From: Zygnema cylindricum
Lineage: Eukaryota; Streptophyta; Zygnematophyceae; Zygnematales; Zygnemataceae
Assembly: GCA_037447655.1 (NCBI GenBank)
Contig: JBBHKE010001959.1
Location: forward strand, 1-53,145
Length of the DNA: 53,145 nucleotides
Reading direction: 5' to 3'
The translations under genes and the position numbers were made by a program. The notes under the pieces were generated by a model. It ran no database searches. It saw only the letters and a list, made by a program, of their open reading frames with translations, and was not told where the DNA came from. Below, piece by piece: positions 9,512 to 21,136 of the stretch (position 1 is the first letter of the stretch; each line of letters begins with the position of its first letter).

Positions 9512-11577
9512 ATTTTAATATTCAGCGTCGTCGCCTATTCAACGTTTCTTAGACGTTACGTTTAAGTGACGGCTACACGGTAAACAGACACGCAATCTTT
9601 TTTGGAAACTTCCAACGTTGAGGCGACAACGCATTGTCGTCGCTTTTTTGATTTCTCCAACATTTTTCGACAGTCCAATGTAGTAGCATTTCGTTTACCA
9701 CATTCAAGCGACGACACCATGTCGTCGCATGTCCATTGGTTTGAACTCGTAGCAAAAATTGACATGAGAGGCAACATCGCCTTAGTGGACGACGTTGCAT
9801 AACCACCCAACATAACGACATGAGGTAGGGGGGAAAAAATAGGGCATACACAAACATACAAAATGAGGGAGAAATAATCAAATATATAATACTCAATATG
9901 TCAAATAGAATTATAAACAATGGGAGCTAACGACACACAAATTAGGCAACTGGGGTTATCTATATGAAGGTAAGGATGAATGGTAATAACTCTTACTTGT
10001 CCCCGTATATGTTGTGGAAACTTTTTGAAAGTCGTCGAGATGAGCTCTTCCTTTCCATTCTCGTGGAAATCAGCGATCATCGGATTGATTACTCGAAGTG
10101 GAGTAATCTTCGTTGAAACTTGCTTAATTTTTCAGTTCAACAACGGGACATTCTCGTAATTATCCCACGATTAGTCAACTCCTCCGGTTGTATCGCCTTT
10201 GACGAGGGGGTCCACATCGGGTGATCCCATTTTTTCACTCGGTGGGTCAGGTACTTGGTTTTTGTTGTTCTGAGACAAGTGCTGGTACTGAAGATGAAGA
10301 AGATGCAGCAGTAGTCATCGTAGAACAAATCAAGAGAGGAAGCTTCCACAAATACCGATGGCTGAACAGAAACTTTGAAAGACTATAACTTTCAAAAATA
10401 TGCCCCAAACGTCCTGAAAATTTGCCACAATGTAGATAACATACAAAGGAACACACACACAAAATTTCAATCAATTCCGCTCACAAATCTGTGAGATATG
10501 TAGAAATGAAATTACATAAAACTGAGTGTACAGTTTTCATATCATTTGTTCCTAAAAATCAAATTCACTAAGTCCTACTTTTATACACCGAAACTACACT
10601 AAGCTGTACGGAGGCATTCCAGCCGTACATCTAACATTCTATCACAAATATTTACACCGAAGTTCAGACAACGTAAAGTGATAATGATCTAGTCACGCCT
10701 CGTCACTATTTGTTGGCGGCGGGTGTCAGCGGTCCGATTAGAGGATTTGGCACCGTAGAATTGACTTCACGAAGTCCAGTGGTCCTGCCGAATTTCCGTA
10801 CGTCCACGGAGGACATACTCACGCATTCTCCCAAGTGACGACACGTGTCCCAAGTGTGAATGAACCGTGAACTCCCAACTTCACTGTCACACTAATTTCG
10901 GTAAGTACTGAACCGAACTCAACCGAAAATAGCTTAAGTCCTGAACACCTCTCTCTCACAGCTGAGGCATAAAGAGGACTAAAGCTTTCTAAAAACAACA
11001 GTTTTCGCTACAATCTATGTCCTCTTCGGCACGAGTTAGCAAAAATCTAGCCGTAGCAATGTTTTTCGCCGCAAAAAGGTGGTAATGTGGGAAGTAATGG
11101 GCCACATATTTGCAAAAAAAAGTAAACTTTTTGGCTAAAAAAAGATACAAAGCAAATAATAAAGATGCAAAAGCCAAGGTAAATGGAGAATGTGGAAAGA
11201 CAATGCCATTCTTGGACTGAACGCCTGATATATATACCAAGTAAAAATAAAGAAGTGGGACAAAAGGAGGGAAACCTTTCCCCAAACTTTTGATGTTCAA
11301 AATTTGAATTTTAATCTTTTGTGTGTTGGTGAATTTCCAAATTTTTTAGACGACACAAAGAAAGCGAGGAAGTTTCAAAATTTGCGTTAGTTTTGGGAGA
11401 GGGAGTATGCACGTGGTAGACGAAGGACGATTTTCATGAAAGAGTCATGGTAACTGCCTGCTGCTAAATGATTCTACAGATTGTATTTGGATTGGCGCCG
11501 GGTATGACAGGCGGTTTGTGTCACGTCGTGCTCGAGCCATAATGTTTGAGTGGATATGAAATTGTCCACGTGTATTA
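9512..11577. other. Intergenic stretch, no supported gene
   Basis: At 9604-9800 palindromic GCGACGACA/TGTCGTCGC motifs recur, which resemble the subterminal repeats of plant CACTA (EnSpm) elements, but no CACTA terminus or transposase was found. 10000-11577 holds only short frames without recognisable motifs, AT-rich blocks, and a GC-richer patch at 10700-10980. Confidence 0.4.
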
Positions 11578-12530
11578 TGTTGAAATAAGGTATTTTATAT
11601 TTTCTCTTGTGGTCGATGAGCTTACTACAGTCCTCATACTTGTCGTAGTCACTAACAACTGGCAGACGGCCATGTTGTCTCACGCAGAGGAGACAAACAT
11701 AGGGAGTAGGAGAAATAGCCCCTTGCAAAATACGGGGCCAATGATAAGATTTGAGTCTACGACCTCTCAGATAATTGTCGTACAGCGTAGCTGTTCGCCT
11801 TATCCGATAAGGTCTTGGTGAATCGGTGCACGTTGTATTTCACATAAAACACAGTGGCATACTCCATTTAACATATTACGATAAAAAGTGAACATAGAAG
11901 GTGTAGGACCGCACAAAATAAGGTACTGCACGAAATAAACGAAACAACATCGAATTTCAATGGACAAAATTAAATGTTGTTCGCGATCGACGACTCGCAG
12001 AGGAGCCGGAATTACAGAGAATACATTTGGCGGTTTGCAAGCAAATGTCGACGGACAACACATGCCAAGCTAAGATTGGACAGTGGATATTACGGATGGA
12101 GCAATTACGGCTCGGGGACGACATGCGTCAGCGGAGCGGCCATGCCGTACTATGGTCATACAAGAAGTACAGCTTACTTGTACCTTCTTGTAGCTTACAT
12201 TCTTTTGATTACCTAGGGTACACTAGTAGTAGGTTCAGAGAGAGGGATTAGGACTTAGATAAAATGTAGGTAGCCGCCTCTCTCCCATAGTGCATCTGTA
12301 TTTTTAGGCCACCTTTGGCCAGCCATAACTTAATGCTCCGGTGAGAAATTTCAGTGATTTTTTTTGCTGCGGACTCAGTGGAGTCTAGGCTACACAGGGG
12401 TGAAGTTGGTCACACTTTTTGCGTGCCAGGGTGGCACTTATTCATTGCCAAAGTCAAAAGTGCAAATATTATCCTAGAGGTTTGATATAAGCTGGACATT
12501 CTGTGGACCAATGGAGGTCACAAAATTTTA
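11578..12530 (+). mobile_element. Solo LTR, diverged Copia type
   Basis: Begins TGTTGAAATAAGG, carries CTTGTCGTAGTCACTAAC, the CGTAC-rich middle, GGTAGGTAGCCGCCTCTCTC-like promoter-proximal block, TTTCAGTGATT, GCTGCGGACTCAG, and ends near ATGGAGGTCACAAAATTTTA (12511-12530). No primer site or gag follows and no internal region precedes, so it is a solo LTR. A clean 5-bp target duplication is not seen. Confidence 0.65.
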
Positions 12531-13490
12531 TAATTCTTGGCGACCAGTCACATTATGCTTGAGACGAGGTGGTTGTTGAGATTGTACACTTTGGACCAAT
12601 TTAGAATAGATGTTTACTGTAATACATCATAATATTATCGCTAATACACGTCATAAGTCGAAAAGACAAATGAAAGTGCAACATTTTTAGAGTTACAACA
12701 CATATTAGCATTAATTCACTCTAATAAAACAAATCATCTTGGCATTATTACCGTTAAAAGCCCTTATCAACGTACAGTATCAAGGTACAACTGACAAGCG
12801 ACCAACTTTTTTGACAACAAGCGTTGCGTAAACGTTACAACCGTAAAAGTTACACATCTTACAACTAGACAAAAAATAAACACTTTACGGAATAACGTTG
12901 AGGCTTAACTGCGATAAATTAGTCTGACATATACGTATCAATCTTTTACGTGACGGCGTACGATTTCACAAAAAATGTACGGGTACATATATTAGTGTAA
13001 GCATGTTTGCGACCGACATTTATTTTTTTCAAAGACCCAAATTAGCATTAGTAAACAATTAGAATGTATGTTATTTTTCAAAATTTTATAATTCCTAATT
13101 AGCGTAAATCACTGTAATTATTCCTATACGTTAAAGAAAACCTGTACGCTAATAGTGATTGGCGGTGTACTGTACTGTAGATATTTCAAGATATCGGTAT
13201 CGCTCTATCGTGATATGAAATTAGCTGATATACAACACTAGACTGTAATACCTGATACATAACACTACACCGTAATTTTTGTTAAAAGTTTTTTTGCCAC
13301 TTTGAAACATCTTTTCTTCGTGCACTTCTGCGATTGTCAATCTGATGGATAATCTTAGAAGGCAAAATTATCACCTAATTATTGGCGGTCTCAAGTCGAC
13401 AATTCGATAAGTGTGCACGAAGAAAATATGTTTTTAGAGACTAAAAAAACATTAGCATTCATAAGTAATAAAGATTAGCGGTGTATTGTA
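12531..13490. repeat. Degenerate MITE fragments
   Basis: 12930-13167 resembles the right half of the TA-flanked MITE at 16006-16578 and ends in GTGATTGGCGGTG followed by TA. A second right end (GATTAGCGGTG, 13473-13483) lies just before the next element. Nothing else is recognised in this AT-rich stretch. Confidence 0.45.
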
Positions 13491-13969
13491 CACCGCCAAT
13501 CGCTATTAGAGTAAATAACGCTAATTCAGTGCTCTTTTAAAAAAAAGAACTTGAAATACAATCCATAATTCTATTTTTTCTTTTACGCCTTTAAGGGTTT
13601 TTTTTTAATTAGCGTTAATAATGGAAGTACATTGCAATGTTTATAGTGTGGTGTACGGTCAGTTTTTTCCGTACCAAAATGTATTTTTTGAAATACAAAT
13701 GTACAAAAAGTCATTTAATGTAATTGCGCACGCATGTGAATGTGCACTGGGAAAAGAGACGCAAACCCGCATATTCAAATTTTGGCGTACGAATTGTCAA
13801 ATTTTGTACGAATACATATATTGATGTAGACATCAATACGCAGGCATTTATTATTCATAAAAACCCAAATCAGAGTTAATGATTAATTAGTATATATGTT
13901 TTTTTTTTTAATTTTTTTCCACTAATTTTTTTTACACTATTTATTCCTTTACTCTTATAGCGATTGGTG
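13491..13969. mobile_element. TA-flanked MITE, CACCGC family (479 bp)
   Basis: Left end CACCGCCAATCGCTATTAG, right end CTTATAGCGATTGGTG as its inverted repeat, flanked by TA on both sides (13489-13490, 13970-13971). TA target duplication is typical of Tc1/mariner-like elements. No transposase; non-autonomous. Confidence 0.6.
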
Positions 13970-13971
13970 TA

Positions 13972-14132
13972 GTGTAGTCACTACATTATAAAATATTAAC
14001 TCTCGTTCTGCGGATAAATAGTTCAGCTCGTACCGTTTGTCTAGGTGTAATTGCGTTCGGCTACCCTGCAACTGTACGATTCGTAGTTACTTACTTTAAT
14101 TCCCTAAGTTACAATTACATGGGGCCGTACCC
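13972..14132. mobile_element. Right end fragment, Harbinger-like element
   Basis: Ends with ACATGGGGCCGTACCC at 14117-14132 followed by TTA. This terminus is the inverted repeat of the left end at 15585. No left partner for this copy is visible. Confidence 0.4.
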
Positions 14133-14191
14133 TTAGCTAAGAGTACATTTGCGCTTAAATTGAGGGAAACGATAAGCGCATGCGTATTTTG

Positions 14192-14991
14192 TAGTGTTTT
14201 GTATCGGTAAAAAAATTATCGCGATAACCTCGATATCGATAGTTATCGGTTATCGAGGGGTCAGAGTTCTCGATATATCGGTCCGACGCCAACAAATTAT
14301 ATATCGACGATAACTTAAAAAGAATATAGTATGCATACAATAGTACTTTATAATATACTATATTATATTATCGAATTTATATAGCGTGGTATGACACGTG
14401 TAAGAATTTGTTCCGTGCTCTGTTTAGCTGAAATTTATTACGGATAGCGCGGCACATAAACGTTGACAAATTTAAAATAATAATTTATAGTTCTAAAATT
14501 ATAGTACCGAAACGAAAAAAATAAATTATTGTAAATTTGTAAAATCAAACTTTTTCGAAAACCAGACGAACAGACGAAGAAAGCAGACGAACAAACCTGT
14601 CAGACTGCCGCCATCAACTGCCATTTAAAAATAAAAATAACAGTTAAAAGGACATTCTGGAATGGGTACCCAAGTAAAACCCCCTTAAATTAGAAACAAT
14701 GAAGGAAATATCACGATTTTTTACCGAAATCGAGGGGAAGGGGGTCCGCGGCGTGTCCGGGGAATAACACGTACAGTTGAGTGTATTGGCCGTACATTAA
14801 TCTGTACAGTCCGCACAGATATCGGCGATAGTTATCGATATCGGTGTTATCGCCGATAATAACCGATAAATATCGGGTATTTATCGGCAATAACACCGAT
14901 AACGATATATCGAACCAATATATCGATTATCGGCTACCTGAAAAAAGGCCCATATCGGTTATCGGCAAATCCTTACCGATACACAACACTA
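14192..14991. mobile_element. hAT-like non-autonomous element (800 bp)
   Basis: Inverted ends TAGTGTTTTGTATCGGTAA and TTACCGATACACAACACTA, flanked by a perfect 8-bp direct repeat GTATTTTG (14184-14191 and 14992-14999), the target length of hAT elements. Subterminal regions are full of TATCG/CGATA motifs. No transposase frame. Confidence 0.75.
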
Positions 14992-15002
14992 GTATTTTGG
15001 TT

Positions 15003-15530
15003 GAGCGCAAGCGCCTACGTGAGCTTGTCCAGAATAGTACAATATTTGTACAGATTTACACAAATTTGAAATTGGTACCGTTGAGTCAGGATTTGACGGT
15101 CAATCCATTGACGAGCTTGACTTGCGAAAAAGTGTAACGAACCGGTTAGTACTTTCGTTTTGAGCAGTTAAATTTTCACGCCCTTTGCGGCTAAGTTAAA
15201 AGCCAACAAGTGCTAACACTGTGGAGTTCACATCTTTTGTGCACTAAATTTGGTGAGAAAATGGGCTTGCGTGCAAAAATTTATTTACATGCGGTCGTCG
15301 CAGTTTTGTTAGCGCAAAAGTTGGCCGGCCGTGTGGATTGCTGATTATTCTTGACGGTCGACGTTCACAAGCGCGGCAAAATTTTAACCGGCTGATTACA
15401 CTTTCGCAAGTCAAATATCTTCAACAGATTGCGTGTCAAATCCCAACTCAACAGTACCAAATCTGTACAAATGTCTACGTAAATTGCACTAATTGGTACA
15501 AGATGGCGTAGACAGATGTACTGAAGTGAC
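15003..15530. repeat. Degenerate inverted repeat related to the fold-back element at 39403
   Basis: Left half (about 15030-15140) and right half (about 15390-15510) are imperfect inverted copies, e.g. TTTGACGGTCAATCC and CTTGCGAAA on the left against CGCAAGTCAAATA on the right. GGCCGGCCGTGTGGA and GACGGTCGACGTTC are shared with the arms of the element at 39403-40156. Confidence 0.45.
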
Positions 15531-16005
15531 GCATGCGCTGATCGTTTCCCTAACTTTACTATTGCTGACCGAAGCACGTAGTTAGGGTACGGCCCCATGT
15601 ATATGTAACTTAGCGAACCTACATTGTATTTTAGCGCGGTTCCGGCGGACGCGGATTTCAGGTGTCTCTATGTGTTTACTGAGAAATTGGTACGGTCACC
15701 TACTTTTGAACTAAACTTTACTCGAAATTGTTACTTAAGTTTGTGAGGATTGTAGACGTCGACAATACTCGTGACGGCTGTCACCTTATACAATCTGTCT
15801 TTGCCGCACTATATTTTTTTCGAAACTTTTTGGCTTCGCAAGACACATCGTAATTTTTGAAACGATTCGCGGATTTGGTATGTTGCATGTCTTTGCGTGA
15901 CATCGTAGACGTTCAGCCTTGCAGCCGTGGCTGTATAACGGTACGTCCCCATGTAAGCGATACTTTGAAAAAATAAATTGGACTGTAGTGGAGTATTCGG
16001 TACTA

Positions 16006-16578
16006 CACCGCGCATCGTTATTAGTGTCAAATTTTAAATAGTGTGGAAGTAAATATACCGTCATTGACGCTAATTAAGAATTTATTTATTTATTTTTAAA
16101 AGGTGTATTCTAATTTCGGCGTTTATGCTAATTTGGGAACAGCAAAAATGGAATATTCGTTGTACGATTATATACGAGTGGTGTACGGTCATTGTCAGAC
16201 CGTACATACATGTACCTTTTTAAGTTAAAAAGTACAATAAATTAGTTTTAGTAACCGCGGACGCATGAGAATGTGCGTTCTCAAAAGGAAAAAAAACCAG
16301 GTCGTAAAAAATCCCGCTCGCACATATTCGTCCGACAGCCGCGTTTCGACCGTGTGAATGTACGATTTGTGTACGATTTGTCAGATTTTGTACGAAGACT
16401 TATATTAGTGTAAGCATGTTTGCGACCGACATTTTTTTTTTCAAAGATCCAAATTACCATAACCAAACAATTAGAATGAATGCTTTTTTCCAAAAATTTC
16501 AAATTCTTAAATAGCGTACACCACGGTAATTATTTTTATACGCTAAAAAAACTTACACGCTAATAACGATTGGCGGTG
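16006..16578. mobile_element. TA-flanked MITE, CACCGC family (573 bp)
   Basis: Ends CACCGCGCATCGTTATTAG and CTAATAACGATTGGCGGTG, TA on both sides. The 20-bp flank at 15986-16005 is repeated at 16579-16598, and the first ~160 bp are nearly identical to the start of the next copy, which suggests local duplication. Confidence 0.65.
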
Positions 16579-16598
16579 TAGTGGAGTATTCGGTACTA

Positions 16599-17134
16599 CA
16601 CCGCGCATCTAAATTAGTGTCAAATTTTAAATAGTGTGGAAGTAAATATACCGTCATTGACGCTAATTAAGAAAAAAAAAAAAAAAAAAAAGGTGTATTC
16701 TAATTTCGGCGTTTATGCTAATTTGGGAACAGCAAAAATGGAATATTCGTTGTAAAATTATATACATTAATATATGTATCCGTACAAAATATTGAAAATC
16801 GTACGCCGTCGTGAAATTTAAATATCCGTACATGTAAGACTAATTTACGTGTCAGAACAGTCCCATTTTTTTAGCGCACGATCCTATGCGTGCGCGTCTG
16901 ATTTAACTCATTTTTTGTAAAATTTTCACTTGAAAAGGTACATTTATGTACGGTCTGACATCGACCGTACACCACACTATTTAGATATTATTGTAATTCG
17001 TCCTTTACGCTATTTTGTACGGTACCTTAATTAACGTCAAGGAAAAATTAAAATCATGTATCCTATTTGAGGAAAAAAATCAAAATTTTAAGAACCCAAA
17101 TTAGTGTCGTTGACACTAATAACGATGCGCGGTG
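16599..17134. mobile_element. TA-flanked MITE, CACCGC family (536 bp)
   Basis: Left end CACCGCGCATCTAAATTAG, right end CTAATAACGATGCGCGGTG (to 17134), TA on both sides. Contains a poly-A run at 16674-16690. Confidence 0.65.
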
Positions 17135-17455
17135 TACTTTGAAAAGCGTCCCTATGTGCGAAAATGAAATCGGAACTTTAAAATGTGACGGGTGTAGATG
17201 TGGGTAACAACTTGCGGCGATTGGAAACGACCACGAAACTTACTATGATTGATGACGTACGCAAAAATTACTACGGTCGTAGAGGTCTATAATACACGCG
17301 GCAATTAGTGACGTCTCAAAAACTAACGACGGATGTACACGTCTACAATGACAAATGGTGTTCAACTGTTCACAACTCCCGCGACATCACGTGACATCGT
17401 GATGTTGACCGTGACGTTGTAGACATCAGACCACATCAGACCATCACTGTTCAAC

Positions 17456-17530
17456 CTACTCCAACCCTACTACCACTGTCACACTCCTACCCTACTACCA
17501 CTGTCACGCTCCTACTCTACTACCACTGTC
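17456..17530. repeat. Short tandem repeat, about 25-bp unit, three copies
   Basis: Unit CCTACTACCACTGTCAC plus a CTCCTA spacer, repeated three times with small changes. Confidence 0.7.
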
Positions 17531-17887
17531 CAGCTGACTCCTTTCCGCCTGCATGTTTTTACAAAACAAGGAATTTTATACTTCGCAATTTCTTCCTTTT
17601 CCACACCTGCTACAAAAACTTAATCTGTTGCGGAGAAAAGTCTGTTGCAGAGAAAAGGTAATCTGTTGCAGAAAACTGCCAGGAAACCTTTTTACTGAGA
17701 GCTTTTAATGAGTGCTTCATCGCAATTTTCTCCAAAAAAAAAAAAAAACAAAAAAAACAAGAGATAATGATAAATAAATAAAAAAAAAGAAAAAAAAATA
17801 TGACACATAATATAAATAAGGAAAAAATACCTTTTACGTTGTTGAAAAACGGCTCTCGTTCTATTATATCGAGCTCTTGGCCAGCTA

Positions 17888-18502
17888 CACCGCGAATCGT
17901 AATTAGAGTAAATTACTCTAATTCGGTCGCTCGAAATTTCGACTCTATGACATCAAATAGAGTAAACGATTCTAATTTTTTCATTATTCTAATTTAGGTA
18001 AGTTTAATTAGCGTAATAGAATTGTAATATAGGTTCGTTTTAAATAGTGTGGAGTACGGATGACGTTCGACCGTGCAAAACTGTACTTTTTTAAGTAAAA
18101 GGTACAAATAATGATTTAATACAATCGCGCTCGCACGTGAAATCGGACTAAACGAAAAATCAATCACATCGAAAAAAAGCCGTTCGCATAACTCTTCTCC
18201 GTCGACAGCATCGTCGTCAGTGTGAACATTAACTGACATGCAGCGCGACAAATAATACTAGCGTCATAATGACGTAAAAACTGTACGGACTGACAGATTT
18301 TGTACGTCCACGTAATTTAGTGTTTATTATTTCAGCGCGGATATTTATTGCCGACAAAACCCAATATAGAGTACTTAAATAAATTAGAGTAAACTTCGAC
18401 TGTGAAAAAGTTCTATCACATAAATTAGAGTTCATGACTCTAATTGTTTTTTTTTGTTTTTTTACTCTAATTTTTTCATTACTCTAATTACGATTCGCGG
18501 TG
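17888..18502. mobile_element. TA-flanked MITE, CACCGC family (615 bp)
   Basis: Ends CACCGCGAATCGTAATTAG and CTAATTACGATTCGCGGTG are perfect inverted repeats, flanked by TA at 17886-17887 and 18503-18504. ACTCTAAT/ATTAGAGT motifs are repeated inside both ends. Confidence 0.7.
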
Positions 18503-19065
18503 TAGCGTTCTGTTGACTCCTTATATTGAATGTGAGAGAACGGGAGACATGGAGTGTGAGGGAGCGTGATAGTGGAAGTGGGAGAGAGTGTACGGTAGGT
18601 GGAGAGTGTACGGTAGAAGGAGGGAAGCTACTCGGCGGATTTCACCTTGGGCGAAATGACGCTGGTTGCGAAAGACCCCTGGAAAAAAAAAAAACGTACA
18701 GTTCGCAAAGCGACAAATTGTTTTTTTTTTATCCACCTTAAAATTTTCCACGCGTGTGGCGCGTGCGTGGGCCGTTTTGTATTCGATGTTTGGGCGGTAC
18801 TTTCTCTGAAATCACCTCGAAAGGTGATTTTTGATAAAGTTTTTTGACTGGCTGGATTCTCTTGCCTGGGGGTCGAAAAAAGGAAAACGCCAAAATTTGT
18901 TAATATGACGACAAACATGAAGTACATTCAAAGTATCGACTTGACGTTTGCTGTACTTTTCAAGACTTGATTTTTTTGTACGGCTAAAGTTTTTCTCGTA
19001 CGGAACTGCGTTTTGGGTGAAAACGACGAAATAAAGTCGATACTTTAACACATGGGGACGTACCT
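18503..19065. repeat. Diverged copy of the Harbinger-family 3' region
   Basis: 18630-18840 is related to 19079-19376: TTCACCTT, GCGAAATGACGCTG, AGACCCCTG plus an A run, GTACAGTTCGCAAAGCG. It lies inside the right part of the nested element. No gene is seen. Confidence 0.4.
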
Positions 19066-19624
19066 TAACATGCCTCTGCGTAAACCTCTCCTGTCCGGCC
19101 GCCATGACTTGCGCCGATTTTTCACCTTCGCACATTTTTCAACTTTGCGTGAAATGACACTGCAGCATCGAGACCCCTGCAAAAAAAAATACCGTACAAC
19201 ATGCAAGCGGACAAAAACAAACAACCCTGTAGTTTTTCTCGTCGTCAAAAACTTCTAAAAACTTTGCACACGTGGGAATATGTTTTCCTATTTGTGTAAA
19301 CGGTTTACTTTGCTTAAAACACATTGCCCGATGTGGTTTATGATAAGTTTGAAGATGACGTGACAATGGGTCGAAAAAAACACAAGATTATGTTTAGGTG
19401 CTCTAATGCAAATAAGTTTGTGAATATGGGATGAAACTTGTCAACATTTAGCAGATACACAGAAATAGGCGGACCAACAACATCATTTTTTCACGGAGAA
19501 ACTACGTATCCTACAGGGTCTCAAGAGGAAATTGCTACAGTTACAGCAATTTGTATATTGAAACATCAGACACTGACTAACTTTCACACTTTGACGTGTA
19601 CAGGAATTTTGGAGAATGTGAAGC
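19066..19624. repeat. Duplicated segment, copy P (partner of 21675-22792)
   Basis: 19069-19376 matches 21781-22089 almost base for base (e.g. CTCTCCTGTCCGGCCGCC). 19377-19622 then matches 22553-22790, so copy P lacks the ~460 bp that contain the Harbinger right end in copy Q. 15838-15938, left of the nested element, is the beginning of the same copy. Confidence 0.7.
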
Positions 19625-20093
19625 AATTGTATTGTATGTGGGTGATGGGGCTTGCTGTTGGAGCAGCAAACAACAAAAGGTTATTGCTCAATCCACCATA
19701 GAGGCTGAGTATATGGCCTCTTGCTCTGCTGTAAAACAGTTGATGTGGGTGAAATCTTTGCGGGGTGATTTGGGTCATCTTAAGAGTATTGTGCAGAAAT
19801 TTTTTTGTGACTATTAGGCAGCCATTGCCGTTGTTGCCAATCACAAACACCATTTTAAGGCTAAACACATGGATATTACACTTAGCTTTGTTATGGAAAA
19901 AATAGAAAACAAAGCAATTAGTCTAGAATATAGACTAGATAGTGAGATGGTGGCAGATATGATGACCAAGCCTGTACCTTCTCCTAAGTTAATTTCTAGT
20001 GAGATGGTGGCAGATATAATGACCAAGCCTGTACCTTCTGCTAAGTTAATTTTCTGCAAGGAGAAGTGTGGTCTCAAATTGAAAAGTGACTAG
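19625..20093 (+). pseudogene. Copia RNase H C-terminal fragment
   Basis: The frame reads VLYVGDGACCWSSKQQKV, QSTIEAEYMASCSAVKQLMW, then after a TAG near 19815 KHHFKAKHMDITLSFVMEK and MVADMMTKPVPSPKL. This is the end of a Copia pol gene, closer to Copia-1 than to Copia-2. An in-frame 57-bp tandem duplication (19941-19997 and 19998-20054) repeats the SEMVAD..TKPVPS segment. The 5' part of the element is missing. Confidence 0.75.
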
Positions 20094-20106
20094 AAAATAA
20101 GGGAAG
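20094..20106 (+). other. Polypurine tract
   Basis: AAAATAAGGGAAG immediately before the LTR start TGTAG. Confidence 0.65.
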
Positions 20107-21136
20107 TGTAGAATTTAGTGATTTTCCTTTAGGTATATTCTAGGTCATAAGTTGTATAAATGAAAGACAAAAAGAAAGTTGAGGCAGCCTGTCCCCAACT
20201 CCTCTCTCAAATCCCCACACTTACCGTAGTCAATGAAGACCAGAGAAGGAGCTTGAGTTATGGCTGCAAAAGCCTCTCAAAGAGACAATGGACAATGGCT
20301 GCCTAAGCATCTCAAAGAGAAAGACAGTAGATCAGGTCACCTTTACCAAAAGGGTTGTCGGATCCAAGATTTGATCCTAGTACCTCCTACCAGTCAAAGT
20401 AGCCGATAGCAGGTAGCTTTGCACTATATTCTAGGACTTGTGCTAAGATACATAGGGTTTAATTGCCATTTATACAGTCATGCAATATAAATTTCATTTA
20501 ACGGACGCGAGAGAATATAAAGCATGGAATCTGTTGTACGATAAATACCGCACGAAACAAATGTAGGTGTACATTTATTTAGACGACTTATATTAAAAGC
20601 CGACCTAAATCAGACGACCATGGTGAGCACGGAATACGCGGAATATACTTTTTGGCGGTTTATGGTCATTCACACACCGAATGACATGTGGCAGCATCAT
20701 ATTCGATTGTAGAATCTCCGAGAAGCATGAGGACGAATCCGGATATGACAGGCGTCCACGGAATGGCCATGTCGTACAATGGTCGTATAGAAAGTACTCC
20801 GACTCTAGTACTGTACACTATTTTGATTGGATCCGTACTGCAGTTAGTAGGGGGTTTATGGCGGGGATTAAGACTTAGACAAATCTTGATTATCCACCTC
20901 TCTCTAGGAGAGCTTCTGTACAAAAGGTCATTTTTTACCATTCATAACTTACGGCTCAAGGGAGCAAATTCAGAGATTCTTTTTGCAGTAGACTCAGGGG
21001 AGTCTGCCCTTCACAAGAGTTTGTAGTCTGTCAGAGTGACAGATTAACTTGGTCAAAGGCCAAAGGGCAGGGGCTATCCTAAGGGCTTCTAGTGAGCTGC
21101 CTACTCCGAAGACCAATGGAGGTCGCAGTTTGTACA
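20107..21136 (+). mobile_element. 3' LTR of a 5'-truncated Copia element
   Basis: Starts TGTAGAATTTAGTG after the polypurine tract; contains CCCCACACTTACCGTAGTC, a CGTAC-rich middle and the GACTCAGGGGAGTC leader; ends near ATGGAGGTCGCAGTTTGTAC (from 21117). It closes the element whose pol remnant lies at 19625-20093. Confidence 0.7.
20361..20436 (-). other. tRNA-like module, antisense in LTR
   Basis: Minus strand B-box-like GGATCAAATC within CTAGGATCAAATCTTGG, and upstream a diverged D-arm (GCAAAGCTACC). Confidence 0.3.

Larger units (their letters stand above)
15939..19065. mobile_element. Nested Harbinger-like element (3.1 kb), TAA target
   Basis: Left end CGGTACGTCCCCATGT and right end ACATGGGGACGTACCT are inverted repeats; ATACTTT recurs just inside both. 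Flanked by TAA (15936-15938, 19066-19068). The paralogous uninterrupted site at 21773-21788 reads CTGTACAACATGCC, showing the target before insertion with one base difference. Carries three TA-flanked MITEs and no transposase. Confidence 0.7.

Noticed and set aside
10137-10474. Overlapping minus-strand frames with a Ser-rich start (MTTAASSSSSVPAL)
   Set aside because: Frames are short and stop repeatedly, and no family was recognised; it may be transposase debris, but nothing supports a call.
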